50,827 nucleotides of DNA, from positions 1 through 50,827 of the forward strand of contig NZ_AFWT01000034.1 of assembly GCF_000224065.1 (NCBI RefSeq), given 5' to 3'. A program made the translations under genes and the position numbers. Position 1 is the first letter of the stretch, and every line of letters begins with the position of its first letter. This document shows, piece after piece, positions 12,957 through 21,460 of this stretch. The DNA comes from Thiorhodococcus drewsii AZ1 (lineage in GTDB: Bacteria; Pseudomonadota; Gammaproteobacteria; Chromatiales; Chromatiaceae). The notes under the pieces are model-generated. The model made no database searches and was not told the origin of the DNA. It saw only the letters and a list, made by a program, of their open reading frames with translations.

Positions 12957-13991
12957 ATGAGGCAGCATCTCAACACCCTTTTCGTCACACTCGAAGGGTC
13001 TTGGCTGAGCAAGGATGGCGCCGCTATCGAGGTGCGTCACGAAGGCAAAACGCAGTTGCGAGTCCCCCTTCACAACTTGGATGGCATCTTGTGTCTAGGC
13101 TGGAACATCAGTGCTTCAGCCCAGTTGATGGCCGCCTGCGCGGAGGCCGGAGTCACCCTTTCTTTTTGTAACCCGAACGGGCGCTTTTTGGCCGCAGCGG
13201 TCGGCTTCACTTCGGGGAACGTCCTGCTGCGCCGTGAACAATACCGACGTGCAGACGACCCAGTCGGCGCCTTGAAAATCGCCAAGAACTGCATCACAGC
13301 CAAGATCGCCAACGCTCGAACCTCTCTGCTGCGCGCCAAGCGCGATCGCCCTGAGGCAGAAGGAAATGACGCACTCAAGCAGGCGACTGAAGAACTCGCT
13401 CGAAGACTGCGCACGGCTCAGACCTGCACTGACCTGGAGAGCCTGCTTGGAATTGAGGGAAACGCCGCAGTCAGCTATTTCAATGTCTTTCCCCATCTGC
13501 TGACCGTCAAAGATCCAGAGCTGACCATGCATGGTCGTTCACGCCGACCACCACTCGATCCAGTCAACGCGCTTCTATCATTCTTATACTCACTGCTCGC
13601 CCATGACTGCCGCTCAGCTCTTGAGGCAACCGGGCTGGATGCAGCCGTTGGCTTCCTCCACCAAGATCGTCCAGGGCGCCCATCGTTGGCGTTAGATCTT
13701 ATGGAAGAGTTTCGACCTTTTCTGGCAGACCGAGTCGCACTCGCACTACTGAATCGACAGCAGATCACCGCTCGTGACTTCGAGTACAAGGAAAACGGCG
13801 CCGTCTTGCTGCGCGATGAGCCACGCAAACGCGTTCTCGTCGCGTGGCAGGAGCGCAAGAAGGAAGAAATCACCCATCCCTTTCTTCAAGAAAAAGTATC
13901 CGTAGGACTTCTGGTGCATTTGCAGGCACGCCTTCTCGCCCGCCATCTACGCAGCGACCTAGATGCATATCCAGCATTCGTCTGGCGTTAG
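12957..13991 (+). CDS. cas1: Cas1 integrase (type I-C)
   Basis: 344 aa metal-dependent integrase that inserts new spacers at the leader end. Starts [14 protein letters not shown] with a GAAGGAG ribosome site overlapping the end of cas4. Catalytic residues by position: Glu167 (GIEGNA), His235 (GFLHQDRPG) and Asp247/Glu250 ([11 protein letters not shown]). The sequence belongs to the I-C subgroup and is unlike the I-F-type fragment at 6037. Complete and apparently functional. Confidence 0.96.
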   Translation: MRQHLNTLFVTLEGSWLSKDGAAIEVRHEGKTQLRVPLHNLDGILCLGWNISASAQLMAACAEAGVTLSFCNPNGRFLAAAVGFTSGNVLLRREQYRRADDPVGALKIAKNCITAKIANARTSLLRAKRDRPEAEGNDALKQATEELARRLRTAQTCTDLESLLGIEGNAAVSYFNVFPHLLTVKDPELTMHGRSRRPPLDPVNALLSFLYSLLAHDCRSALEATGLDAAVGFLHQDRPGRPSLALDLMEEFRPFLADRVALALLNRQQITARDFEYKENGAVLLRDEPRKRVLVAWQERKKEEITHPFLQEKVSVGLLVHLQARLLARHLRSDLDAYPAFVWR

Positions 13992-14005
13992 CCGAGATCA
14001 AAATC

Positions 14006-14296
14006 ATGTATGTACTGGTCACCTACGATGTCTCCACCGCGACGGAAGGCGGTACAAGACGGTTGCGGCGAGTTGCAAAAACCTGCCTCGATTTCGGTCA
14101 ACGGGTCCAGAATTCAGTCTTCGAGTGCAAAGTCGATCCCGCACAGCTAGTCATCCTGAAAAGTCGACTTCTCGACATCGTCGACCTGGAGACCGATAGC
14201 CTGAGGTTCTATAACCTTGGCTCGAACTGGCACCCCAGAGTCGAGCACTTTGGAGCCAAACCCAGTTTCGACATTGAAGGTCCTTTGATCGTATGA
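14006..14296 (+). CDS. cas2: Cas2, spacer-acquisition scaffold
   Basis: 96 aa from ATG 14006, with a poor upstream ribosome site. [10 protein letters not shown] is the ferredoxin-fold start with conserved Asp8; [15 protein letters not shown] is the second family stretch. Cas2 bridges two Cas1 dimers in the integration complex. Last gene of the operon; the CRISPR leader follows directly. Confidence 0.95.
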   Translation: MYVLVTYDVSTATEGGTRRLRRVAKTCLDFGQRVQNSVFECKVDPAQLVILKSRLLDIVDLETDSLRFYNLGSNWHPRVEHFGAKPSFDIEGPLIV

Positions 14297-14480
14297 GTCG
14301 GCCAACGCGACCCCTAAGCGATCGTCTAAACACCGCCCCCTCGCGAAAACGCTTAACCTTTGAAAAACAAATCATTTATTCACTAAAACGCCCAATGGAT
14401 GCAGGCACGAATGCTGTTCGGCAAAGGTTCGCGCAGCACCATCAGTTTATTTTTGAGAAAGAACGGGTTAGGGTCCTGCG
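14297..14480 (+). promoter_or_regulatory. CRISPR leader
   Basis: 184 bp between cas2 and the first repeat, with an AT-rich stretch at about 14341-14392 (runs such as TTTGAAAAACAAATCATTTATT) that stands out from the GC-rich surroundings. Position, composition and the intact first repeat mark it as the leader that drives array transcription and receives new spacers. No exact promoter boxes are assigned. Confidence 0.75.
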
Positions 14481-15759
14481 GTCGCCCCTCGTGCAGGGGC
14501 GCGGATTGAAACCCTTCCACGGTTTGACGCTCGCGGCAGTATGCGGTCGCCCCTCGTGCAGGGGCGCGGATTGAAACTCTTCTCATGGTCGCGCGTGATC
14601 TTCTTGGTGAAGGTCGCCCCTCGTGCAGGGGCGCGGATTGAAACACTTGGGCAAGGTATTGAGTGCGAGCCTTCAGCAGGTCGCCCCTCGTGCAGGGGCG
14701 CGGATTGAAACCATTTTTCTTTCCTCGCAGATTTGAAACGGACCTGTCGCCCCTCGTGCAGGGGCGCGGATTGAAACCCCGGCGGTTGGCTGATCGTCTC
14801 CCACGCGGCTGGTCGCCCCTCGTGCAGGGGCGCGGATTGAAACAGACTGTAACGGCCTTCGGCGTCCTGGCGAATGGTCGCCCCTCGTGCAGGGGCGCGG
14901 ATTGAAACACCGACGAACAGCTCCAGGCGTTGGCCGCGCACGTCGCCCCTCGTGCAGGGGCGCGGATTGAAACATCAAGCTCAAGGCGTTGGGCTTGGAT
15001 CCCTCGGTCGCCCCTCGTGCAGGGGCGCGGATTGAAACAGGAGTATTGGATTGAGAGATGCGAATCATGGATGTCGCCCCTCGTGCAGGGGCGCGGATTG
15101 AAACCGGTATAAAAATTCGCGATGATCGCCGAGGAGCGTCGCCCCTCGTGCAGGGGCGCGGATTGAAACTTGGCGCCAATGATCCTGCGGCGCCATCCGC
15201 CTGTCGCCCCTCGTGCAGGGGCGCGGATTGAAACAGGCGTGGCTGACCAAGTCGGTCATGAAGCTGGGCGTCGCCCCTCGTGCAGGGGCGCGGATTGAAA
15301 CCAGCCCATCGCTTTGGTGCCGCCGTAGATGGCGGTCGCCCCTCGTGCAGGGGCGCGGATTGAAACTCGACGCCGCCGATGATGAACGCGGGATGCGTCG
15401 TCGCCCCTCGTGCAGGGGCGCGGATTGAAACGACACAGAGGCCGCCGAGGCGCCTTACGTCCAGTCGCCCCTCGTGCAGGGGCGCGGATTGAAACCCGGC
15501 CGCCGACCACGACGACGGCCCGGACGCGTCGCCCCTCGTGCAGGGGCGCGGATTGAAACAACCCGGCGGTGCTGACCACTAGCCCCTCAGATAGTCGCCC
15601 CTCGTGCAGGGGCGCGGATTGAAACAAGAACGTTGCCGCTTCTGGGTTCTGGCCTTCGGGTCGCCCCTCGTGCAGGGGCGCGGATTGAAACCTGAGCTGC
15701 CTGTCCGGCAGTGAAGGCTGGTCGAGCGTCGCCCCTCACGCAGGGGCGCGGATTAAAAC
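14481..15759 (+). CRISPR. Type I-C CRISPR array, 20 repeats and 19 spacers
   Basis: Twenty 32-bp repeats, beginning GTCGCCCCTCGTGCAGGGGC and ending GCGGATTGAAAC. Starts: 14481, 14546, 14613, 14680, 14746, 14812, 14877, 14942, 15007, 15073, 15138, 15203, 15270, 15335, 15400, 15464, 15528, 15594, 15660 and 15728. Spacers are 32-36 bp and all differ. CGCCCC/GGGGCG forms the hairpin recognised by Cas5d, and ATTGAAAC is the usual 3' end, so the array is read on the plus strand, away from the leader. The last repeat carries three changes (GTG to ACG in the loop and ATTGAAAC to ATTAAAAC), the decay expected at the old end. The first 19 copies agree in every base I compared. Confidence 0.98.
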
Positions 15760-15881
15760 AGGCTCTGACGAACAGGCAAATCGAGAATCGGGCATGCAGC
15801 GCGAGGCGCGAAGGATTCGCACCTATACAGCAGAGCCAATTGCGGCCGGATAGTGGCCACACGCCTGCACTCCATCGCCTC

Positions 15882-15922
15882 GAATCGCTTCCCTTCCATC
15901 ACAAAAAACAGGGAAGCGATTC
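15882..15922. terminator. Stem-loop downstream of gltA and the CRISPR array
   Basis: GAATCGCTTCCCT (15882-15894) and AGGGAAGCGATTC (15910-15922) are perfect 13-bp inverted repeats around a 15-nt loop. It lies 12 bp after the gltA stop (minus strand) and about 120 bp after the last CRISPR repeat, so it may end transcription from both sides. There is no clear run of T on either strand, so its action as an intrinsic terminator is uncertain. Confidence 0.6.
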
Positions 15923-15934
15923 ACAAACACTCAC

Positions 15935-17224
15935 CTACGCCCGCTCGTCCTTTGGCACATGATCGGTGGCTTCCGGCCCGACGTAGATCTGGCGCGGGCG
16001 GGCGATCTTGTTGCCTTGGGTCTGCGACTGCTCCCACCAGTGGGCGATCCAGCCGGGCAGACGTCCGATCGAGAACATGACGGTGAACATGTTGGTCGGG
16101 ATGCCGATGGCGCGCATGATGATGCCGCTGTAGAAGTCGACGTTGGGATAGAGCTTGCGATCGACGAAATAGGGGTCTTCCAGGGCGATCTCTTCAAGCT
16201 TGCGGGCGATGTCGAGCAACGGATCCTTGACGCCGAGGATCGGCAGCAGACGTTCGGCGACCTTGCCTAGCATTCTGGCGCGCGGGTCGAAGTTCTTGTA
16301 GACCCGGTGACCGAAGCCCATCAGGCGCACCTTGCTGTCGCGGTCCTTGGCCAACCGCACGTAGTCCTCGGGGCTGATCCGGCCCTTGTGGATCTGCTCC
16401 AGCATGTCCAGAACGGCGACGTTGGCCCCACCGTGCAGCGGTCCCCAGAGCGCGCAGACGCCGGCCGCGCAGGAGGCGAAGAGGTTGGCCTGACTGGAGC
16501 CGACCATGCGCACCGTGGAGGTGGAGCAGTTCTGCTCGTGATCGGCGTGCAGCAGCAGGATGAGGTTGATGGCGTCGCGCACCTCGGGCGCGCATTCATG
16601 CTCGGCATAGGGCTGCGAGAACAGCATATGCAGGAAGTTCGGCACGTAGCGCAACGACGGATCGGGGTAGATATAGGGCTGGCCGACCGAGTGACGGTAG
16701 GCGTAGGCCGCGATCGTGCGAATCTTGCTGATGAGACCGGCGGCGGCGGCACGGAAGTGATCCTCGCCTTCCAGCTCGAAATACTCGGGGTGGAAACAGG
16801 ACAGGGCGTTGATCATGGCCGAGAGGATGGCCATGGGCGGCGCCGAGCGCGGGAAGCCCTCGAAGTGGTGCTTCATGCTCTCGTCGAGGTTGGCATTCGC
16901 GGTCAGCTGCGCCGAAAAGAGCCGGTATTCCTCGGGGCTCGGCAGATGGCCGAAAATCAGCAGCCAGGCGACCTCGACGAAGTTGGGCGCCTGCTCGAAC
17001 TGCTCGATGGGGATCCCACGATAGCGCAGGATCCCCTGCTCTCCATCGATAAAGGTGATGGCGCTCTGACAACTGCCGGTATTGCCATAGCCAGGGTCGA
17101 GTGTGATGTGCCCGGTACGCGCTCGCAGATCCTGGATGTCGATGGCACGCTCGCCCTCGGTGCCTTCATGTACGGGGAATTGGTATTGCTGGCCATCCAG
17201 GATCAGGATCGCGTCGTCGGACAT
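15935..17224 (-). CDS. gltA: Citrate synthase
   Basis: 429 aa from ATG 17224, which has GGCGGAG upstream and lies 2 bp after the stop of the preceding aldolase gene. It condenses acetyl-CoA and oxaloacetate at the entry to the TCA cycle. Catalytic residues sit where the E. coli type II enzyme has them: His264 (PLHGGAN), His306 (GFGHRVYK) and Asp363 (DFYSG). The N-terminal beta-domain typical of the NADH-sensitive Gram-negative form is present (FDGQQYQFPV-like start, then LDPGYGNTGSC). The tight coupling to a DRE-TIM aldolase is unusual. Confidence 0.95.
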   Translation of the reverse strand: MSDDAILILDGQQYQFPVHEGTEGERAIDIQDLRARTGHITLDPGYGNTGSCQSAITFIDGEQGILRYRGIPIEQFEQAPNFVEVAWLLIFGHLPSPEEYRLFSAQLTANANLDESMKHHFEGFPRSAPPMAILSAMINALSCFHPEYFELEGEDHFRAAAAGLISKIRTIAAYAYRHSVGQPYIYPDPSLRYVPNFLHMLFSQPYAEHECAPEVRDAINLILLLHADHEQNCSTSTVRMVGSSQANLFASCAAGVCALWGPLHGGANVAVLDMLEQIHKGRISPEDYVRLAKDRDSKVRLMGFGHRVYKNFDPRARMLGKVAERLLPILGVKDPLLDIARKLEEIALEDPYFVDRKLYPNVDFYSGIIMRAIGIPTNMFTVMFSIGRLPGWIAHWWEQSQTQGNKIARPRQIYVGPEATDHVPKDERA

Positions 17225-17226
17225 GG

Positions 17227-18210
17227 CTAGATCTCCGCCACCACTTTGTCGTAAAAGCCCAGAAAATCGTCGGGGGTCGCGCCCTCGCGCCACTCGATCG
17301 CGCTGCGCGGGTGCTGGTTGAGCTGCCCGGTGATGTTGTAGGGAATGGACGGTCCCCAGTCGAGTTCCTTGCGCAGCGGCATGATGTGGTTCTGGATGAC
17401 CTCGATCAGCGGGCGCATCTCGAACTTGGGATTGCGCAGGAAGCCGAGCAGCAATTCGGTGTGGCAGTTGCCGGCACCGCGTCCAAAGCCGAACAGGGTC
17501 GCATCCACTCGATTGCAGCCGAGGATGATGGCCTCGATGGTGTTGGCGAAGGCGAGCTGGAGATTGTTGTGGGCGTGGATGCCGATCTCCTTGCCGGTGC
17601 CTTCAAGTGCGCCTGCGTATTTGCGGTAGAGCCGGTCGATCTGTTCGCGGTAGAGATAGCCGAAGCTGTCGACGATGACCATGGTGGTGGCCGGCGTCGG
17701 GGCGATCGCATCCAGCACCGTATCGATCTCTTCCTCGGTGATGTTGGAGACGGCCATGAGATTGGCGGTGGTCTCGTAGCCGAGTTCATGGGCGTGGCGG
17801 ATCATGTCCACCGCCTCGGACACCTGATGGGCGTAGAAGGCGACGCGGATCATCGACAGCGGACTCTCGGCCGCCGGCACGATCTGGGTCTCCCAGTCGC
17901 TCTTTCCTGCGTCGGCCATGGCGGCGAGCTTGAGCCCGGTCTTCTCGGGGTCGTGATCGCCGACCACGCGGCGCAGATCGGCCTCGTCGCAGTGACGCCA
18001 GGGGCCGAACTTGTCTTTCGGGAAGGTCTTCGGAGAGTTCTTGTAGCCGATCTCCATATAGTCGATGCCCGCGTCGACGCAGGCACGATAGACCGCGCCC
18101 ACGAACGCGTCGCTGAATTGATGGGCGTTCACCAGGCCCCCGTCCCGCACGGTGCAATCAAGCACCTTGAGTTCGGGCCGAAAGGTGATCCAGGGGGCTT
18201 TGTCGGACAT
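17227..18210 (-). CDS. HMGL-like (DRE-TIM) aldolase/acyltransferase family protein
   Basis: 327 aa from ATG 18210, with GGAGAG 7 bp upstream; an ATG 18 codons earlier lacks a ribosome site. LDCTVRDGG is the DRE-TIM metallolyase signature (catalytic Arg and metal Asp). EIGIHAHNNLQLAFAN gives the His-x-His metal ligands, and LFGFGRGAGNCHTE the gly-rich loop, closest to 4-hydroxy-2-oxovalerate aldolase relatives. No aromatic meta-cleavage gene is nearby, and the acylating dehydrogenase partner of such aldolases is missing. The TAG is 2 bp from the gltA start, so both act together or are co-regulated. Exact reaction unknown; aldol cleavage or condensation of a 2-oxo acid is the best guess. Confidence 0.8.
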   Translation of the reverse strand: MSDKAPWITFRPELKVLDCTVRDGGLVNAHQFSDAFVGAVYRACVDAGIDYMEIGYKNSPKTFPKDKFGPWRHCDEADLRRVVGDHDPEKTGLKLAAMADAGKSDWETQIVPAAESPLSMIRVAFYAHQVSEAVDMIRHAHELGYETTANLMAVSNITEEEIDTVLDAIAPTPATTMVIVDSFGYLYREQIDRLYRKYAGALEGTGKEIGIHAHNNLQLAFANTIEAIILGCNRVDATLFGFGRGAGNCHTELLLGFLRNPKFEMRPLIEVIQNHIMPLRKELDWGPSIPYNITGQLNQHPRSAIEWREGATPDDFLGFYDKVVAEI

Positions 18211-18630
18211 GGGCGACTCTCCGAGAAGACTATTGATCGATTCGCCATTTTGAGCCAAAGGCATTGTCCGAGCAAATACCTATGTCGATTGGCGGGCGCA
18301 GAAAGGCTCCGCCGTGTCAACGCCTGGAATTTACCGGGCGAAATCGGGCGAAATCCAGGGTATCGGGCGCGGGCAATCGCCCAAAAGCACCTCCAAGATC
18401 GAGTGAAACAGGCGGTCCAGAGCGGCATCCATCGGACATGCCTCCAGAGGGCGCGAGCGGGCACCCTGCCGATCAACTGGGGAATCCATCGCAACCGATC
18501 CGACACGACCTGGCAACTCAACCGTCCACAGACCGCCATGAAGCCGTCACGGCACGGGAATAAGCTGGGACGATTTCGCCAACCAGTCGCGACGCGCTTG
18601 GATAAGCCTCGCGAGGAGCCCTCCCTGAAT
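18211..18630. other. 420-bp intergenic region without a clear gene
   Basis: Lies between the divergent aldolase and btaA genes and should contain both promoters. A 10-bp direct tandem repeat CGGGCGAAAT occurs at 18335-18344 and 18345-18354. A plus-strand frame at 18264-18563 is rich in Pro, Arg and Ser, has no recognisable motif and is probably not a gene. No -35/-10 pair could be assigned. Confidence 0.4.
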
Positions 18631-19854
18631 ATGCCAGCGACCATCAGCACGCCAGTGGCCAAAACCAAACCGACGCTCGCCGATCGGATCGATCAGCAGG
18701 TCTTCAATGCCATCTATTCGCGAGCGCTGGTCTACAACACCTGCTGGGAGGATCCGGCGGTCGACCGGCTCGCCCTGGATCTGACCGCAGACGACACCCT
18801 ACTGGTGATCACCAGCGCCGGCTGCAACGTACTGGACTACGCCCTGACCGGCCCACGGCGCATCCACGCGATCGATGCCAATCCGCGTCAGAATGCCCTG
18901 CTGGAACTCAAGCTGGCCGGCATCCGGCAACTGGAGCATGCCGATTTCTTCGCCGTCTTCGGGCACGGCTATCACCCGGAGTTCCGCGACCTCTATTTCG
19001 ATGCGCTGCGCCAGGAGCTGTCGCCCCAGGCGGTCGCCTTCTGGGATCGACGCGCGGCCTGGTTCGGCAACCCCAACGGCAGCTTCTATTTTCATGGGCT
19101 TTCCGGCATCGTGGCGCGCGTCTTCCACGGCTATCTGAAGGTGCGCCCGCGCCTGGCCCGGAGCGTGCGGGAGCTTTTCGAGACCGACTCGCTCGACGAT
19201 CAGCGCCATATCTACGACACGCGCGTGCAGCCGCTCATCTGGACCCCGAGCGTCAACTGGACCCTGTCGCGTCAGCTCACCATGAGCATGCTCGGCGTGC
19301 CCCATCCCCAGCGCAAGGAGGTCCAGGCCCAGCATTCGCTCGGCGTCGCCGGCTTCGTGCGCGACTCCATCGAATACGTCTTCCGCCAGCTGCCCATCTC
19401 GACCAACTATTTCTGGTCGGTCTATCTGCGTGGGCGCTATACGGAGAGCTGCTGCCCCGAATATCTCAAGCCCGAGAATTTCGCGGCGCTCAAGGGCGGA
19501 CTGGTCGAGCGCATCAGCATCCATACCTCCACCGTGACCGAGTTCCTGCGCGGCACGGACGAGTCCATTTCCAAGTTCGTGCTGCTCGACCATATGGACT
19601 GGATGAGTTCCTACTACCCGGAGGCACTGGAGGAGGAATGGGCCGCCATCCTCGACCGGGCGCGCAGCGACGCGCGCATCATCTTCCGCAGCGCCCACGC
19701 CGCGCCCAGCTATCTGGACCGCATCGAGCTGGGCCCACAGCGCACCCGTCTGACCGAGCGACTGGCGTTCCATCCCGAGCTGGCGCAGCGCCTGACCATG
19801 CTCGACCGGGTCCATACCTACGCCGGCTTCCACATCGCAGACGTGCGCGCATGA
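18631..19854 (+). CDS. btaA: BtaA: SAM:diacylglycerol 3-amino-3-carboxypropyltransferase
   Basis: 407 aa from ATG 18631 (GAGGAG at 18613-18618). The open frame extends far upstream antisense to the aldolase gene, but similarity begins only here. BtaA (DUF3419) moves the aminocarboxypropyl group of S-adenosylmethionine to diacylglycerol, the first step to the betaine lipid DGTS. Family stretches: YNTCWEDPAVDRLAL (about 30-45), SAGCNVLDYAL with DANPRQNALLELK (SAM site), SIEYVFRQLPISTNYFWSVY, and LLDHMDWM near the end. It overlaps btaB by ATGA. Confidence 0.92.
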   Translation: MPATISTPVAKTKPTLADRIDQQVFNAIYSRALVYNTCWEDPAVDRLALDLTADDTLLVITSAGCNVLDYALTGPRRIHAIDANPRQNALLELKLAGIRQLEHADFFAVFGHGYHPEFRDLYFDALRQELSPQAVAFWDRRAAWFGNPNGSFYFHGLSGIVARVFHGYLKVRPRLARSVRELFETDSLDDQRHIYDTRVQPLIWTPSVNWTLSRQLTMSMLGVPHPQRKEVQAQHSLGVAGFVRDSIEYVFRQLPISTNYFWSVYLRGRYTESCCPEYLKPENFAALKGGLVERISIHTSTVTEFLRGTDESISKFVLLDHMDWMSSYYPEALEEEWAAILDRARSDARIIFRSAHAAPSYLDRIELGPQRTRLTERLAFHPELAQRLTMLDRVHTYAGFHIADVRA

Positions 19855-20579
19855 TCGCGAACGACGCCCGCATTCTGCTGCGACTGCTGCTCGGCCAGCC
19901 CAAGCGCGGCTCGCACGCCGAACGGCTGCAGGCCTTCTACGCCCCCCAGGCGCGCGATTACGACCGCTTCCGCGAGCGCCTGCTGCAGGGCCGCGAGGCG
20001 CTGCTGCGACGCTTGGATCCGGCTCCCGGCGCGCGGGTGCTGGAGCTGGGCGGAGGCACCGGAAGCAATCTGATGTACTTCGGATCGCGGCTGGCCGAAC
20101 TCTCCAGCGTCGAGCTGGTGGATCTCTGTCCCGCGCTCCTGGAACAGGCGCGCGCGCGCACCAGAAACATGGCGAACGTGCGCGTGATCGAGGCCGACGC
20201 CACCCGCTATCGACCCGAGACACCGCCGGACTGCGTCTATTTCTCCTACGCGCTGACCATGATCCCGGACTGGCGCGCAGCCATCCTCAACGCCATCGAG
20301 ATGCTGCCTCCGGGCGGGCGTCTGGGTGTGGTGGACTTCTACGTCTCGGATACAGCAGGCGGTCCGGGAAATGTGCGGCACGGACGCCTCGCACGCCTCT
20401 TCTGGCCGCGCTGGTTCGCCCACGACGGCGTGCGCCCGACTCCCGAGCACCTGCGGCTGTTGCGCGAACTGCTCCCCAACCACCAGTTGCAGGAACAGCT
20501 AGCGCCCGTCCCCTACCTGCCCGGCATGCGGGTGCCCTACTACGTCTTCGTCGGACACAAGGACGGCGCAGCGTCTTGA
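19851..20579 (+). CDS. btaB: BtaB: N-methyltransferase of betaine lipid synthesis
   Basis: 242 aa class I methyltransferase beginning in the ATGA overlap with btaA. It should add three methyl groups to diacylglyceryl-homoserine to give DGTS. SAM-binding motif I is VLELGGGTGSNL (about 63-74), followed by VELVDLCPALLEQAR (motif II) and YFSYALTMIPDW (motif IV/post-IV). QAFYAPQARDYDRFRERLL near the N-terminus is typical of BtaB. A complete btaAB pair indicates that the cell can replace phospholipids with betaine lipids, usually when phosphate is scarce; no PHO box was identified. Confidence 0.9.
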   Translation: MIANDARILLRLLLGQPKRGSHAERLQAFYAPQARDYDRFRERLLQGREALLRRLDPAPGARVLELGGGTGSNLMYFGSRLAELSSVELVDLCPALLEQARARTRNMANVRVIEADATRYRPETPPDCVYFSYALTMIPDWRAAILNAIEMLPPGGRLGVVDFYVSDTAGGPGNVRHGRLARLFWPRWFAHDGVRPTPEHLRLLRELLPNHQLQEQLAPVPYLPGMRVPYYVFVGHKDGAAS

Positions 20580-20583
20580 GTCA

Positions 20584-20688
20584 CTGACAGCTACCAGCTA
20601 CCAGCTACCAGCTACCAGCTACCAGCTACCAGCTACCAGCTACCAGCTACCAGCTACCAGCTACCAGCTACCAGCTACCAGCTACCAG
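20584..20688. repeat. Heptamer tandem array, 14 x CTACCAG
   Basis: Starts with one CTGACAG (20584-20590), followed by 14 perfect, uninterrupted copies of CTACCAG (20591-20688). It begins 4 bp after the btaB stop, in the gap between convergent genes. The perfection suggests recent slippage. It is not in a coding frame. Confidence 0.97.
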
Positions 20689-20706
20689 GACTTCGAGCGC
20701 CTGAGA

Positions 20707-20722
20707 TGCGAATAAATTCGCA
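20707..20722. repeat. Short palindrome
   Basis: TGCGAA-taaa-TTCGCA, a perfect 6-bp stem with a 4-nt loop, between the two heptamer arrays. Its role is unknown; it may add to transcription termination between the convergent genes. Confidence 0.4.
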
Positions 20723-20749
20723 CCGACGTAAAGCAGAGCTTCCAGGCGG

Positions 20750-20774
20750 CGTCACCAAGCAAAGCTTGGTGACG
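20750..20774. terminator. Strong hairpin between convergent genes
   Basis: CGTCACCAAGC (20750-20760), loop AAA, GCTTGGTGACG (20764-20774): a perfect 11-bp stem with a 3-nt loop. Placed between the ends of btaB and the FixJ-like gene, it is a good candidate for a two-way terminator, although no T tract follows. Confidence 0.6.
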
Positions 20775-20781
20775 AGGGAGG

Positions 20782-20816
20782 CTGACAGCTGGCGACTGGC
20801 GACTGGCGGCTGGCAG
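20782..20816. repeat. Second heptamer array, CTGRCRR
   Basis: Five 7-bp units: CTGACAG, CTGGCGA, CTGGCGA, CTGGCGG, CTGGCAG, then CTAC. It shares the period, and the starting unit CTGACAG, with the perfect array 200 bp to the left. It ends 6 bp before the stop codon of the FixJ-like gene. Confidence 0.85.
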
Positions 20817-20822
20817 CTACAA

Positions 20823-21446
20823 TCAAAGCGCATCCGGGTCGGCGATCAGGGCCATGCGCACCAGTTCGGCGAGCGATTCGGCGCGCATCTTCTCCATGAC
20901 ACGGGCGCGGTGGGCCTCGACGGTCTTGGAGCTGACACCGAGGGCGGCGGCGATCTCCTTGTTCGATTTGCCGTCGGTCACCATGGCCATGACCTCGTGC
21001 TCGCGCGGAGTGAGCTCGGCGAGACGCATCAGGATCTCGGCCCTGGTCGAGCGACTGGCGCGGGTCTTCTGATCGAAGTCCAGCGCGCCCCGGATGCTGC
21101 GCAGCAGATCCTCGTCGTGAAAGGGTTTTTCGATGAAATCGACGGCACCGGCCTTCATCGCCTTCACCGCCATCGCCACGTCGCCATGACCGGTGATGAG
21201 GATGACCGGCAGGCGGTAGCCCTCGCGCGCCAGATAGGCCTGGAGTTCGAGTCCGGTCATGCCGGGCATGCGCACGTCGAGCAATAGACAGCCCGCCCGA
21301 CCGGGATAATAGGTGGCAAGAAAGGCGTCGGCGGAGTCGTAGGTCTGAACCGACATGCCTGTCGATTCGATCAGCCACTGGAGCGAGGTCCGCATGGCTT
21401 GGTCGTCGTCCACGACGAATACGGTTGCATCGGTAGTCATTGTCAT
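20823..21446 (-). CDS. FixJ/TodT-family response regulator
   Basis: 207 aa. N-terminal receiver: VDDD (12-15), phosphoacceptor Asp57 in LLLDVRMPG, Thr/Lys in ITGHGD and EKPF. C-terminal LuxR/GerE helix-turn-helix: LTPREHEVMAMV and NKEIAAALGVSSKTVEAHRA. It would bind DNA when phosphorylated. The gene follows the histidine kinase by 14 bp on the same strand, so the kinase is its partner. An ATG two codons downstream is an equal start. Targets unknown. Confidence 0.93.
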   Translation of the reverse strand: MTMTTDATVFVVDDDQAMRTSLQWLIESTGMSVQTYDSADAFLATYYPGRAGCLLLDVRMPGMTGLELQAYLAREGYRLPVILITGHGDVAMAVKAMKAGAVDFIEKPFHDEDLLRSIRGALDFDQKTRASRSTRAEILMRLAELTPREHEVMAMVTDGKSNKEIAAALGVSSKTVEAHRARVMEKMRAESLAELVRMALIADPDAL

Positions 21447-21460
21447 CCGGGTCGTCTTGC

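Noticed and set aside
14383-15862. Several open frames across the CRISPR array with repeating peptides
   Set aside because: They are translations of the repeats themselves and carry no independent gene signal.
18264-18563. Possible 99-codon gene in the gap before btaA
   Set aside because: Low-complexity Pro/Arg/Ser composition, no ribosome site and no family resemblance.
17311-18630. Long open frame continuing into btaA from the left (847 codons in all)
   Set aside because: The upstream part is antisense to the aldolase gene and shows no protein-like motifs; btaA similarity and a ribosome site begin at 18631.
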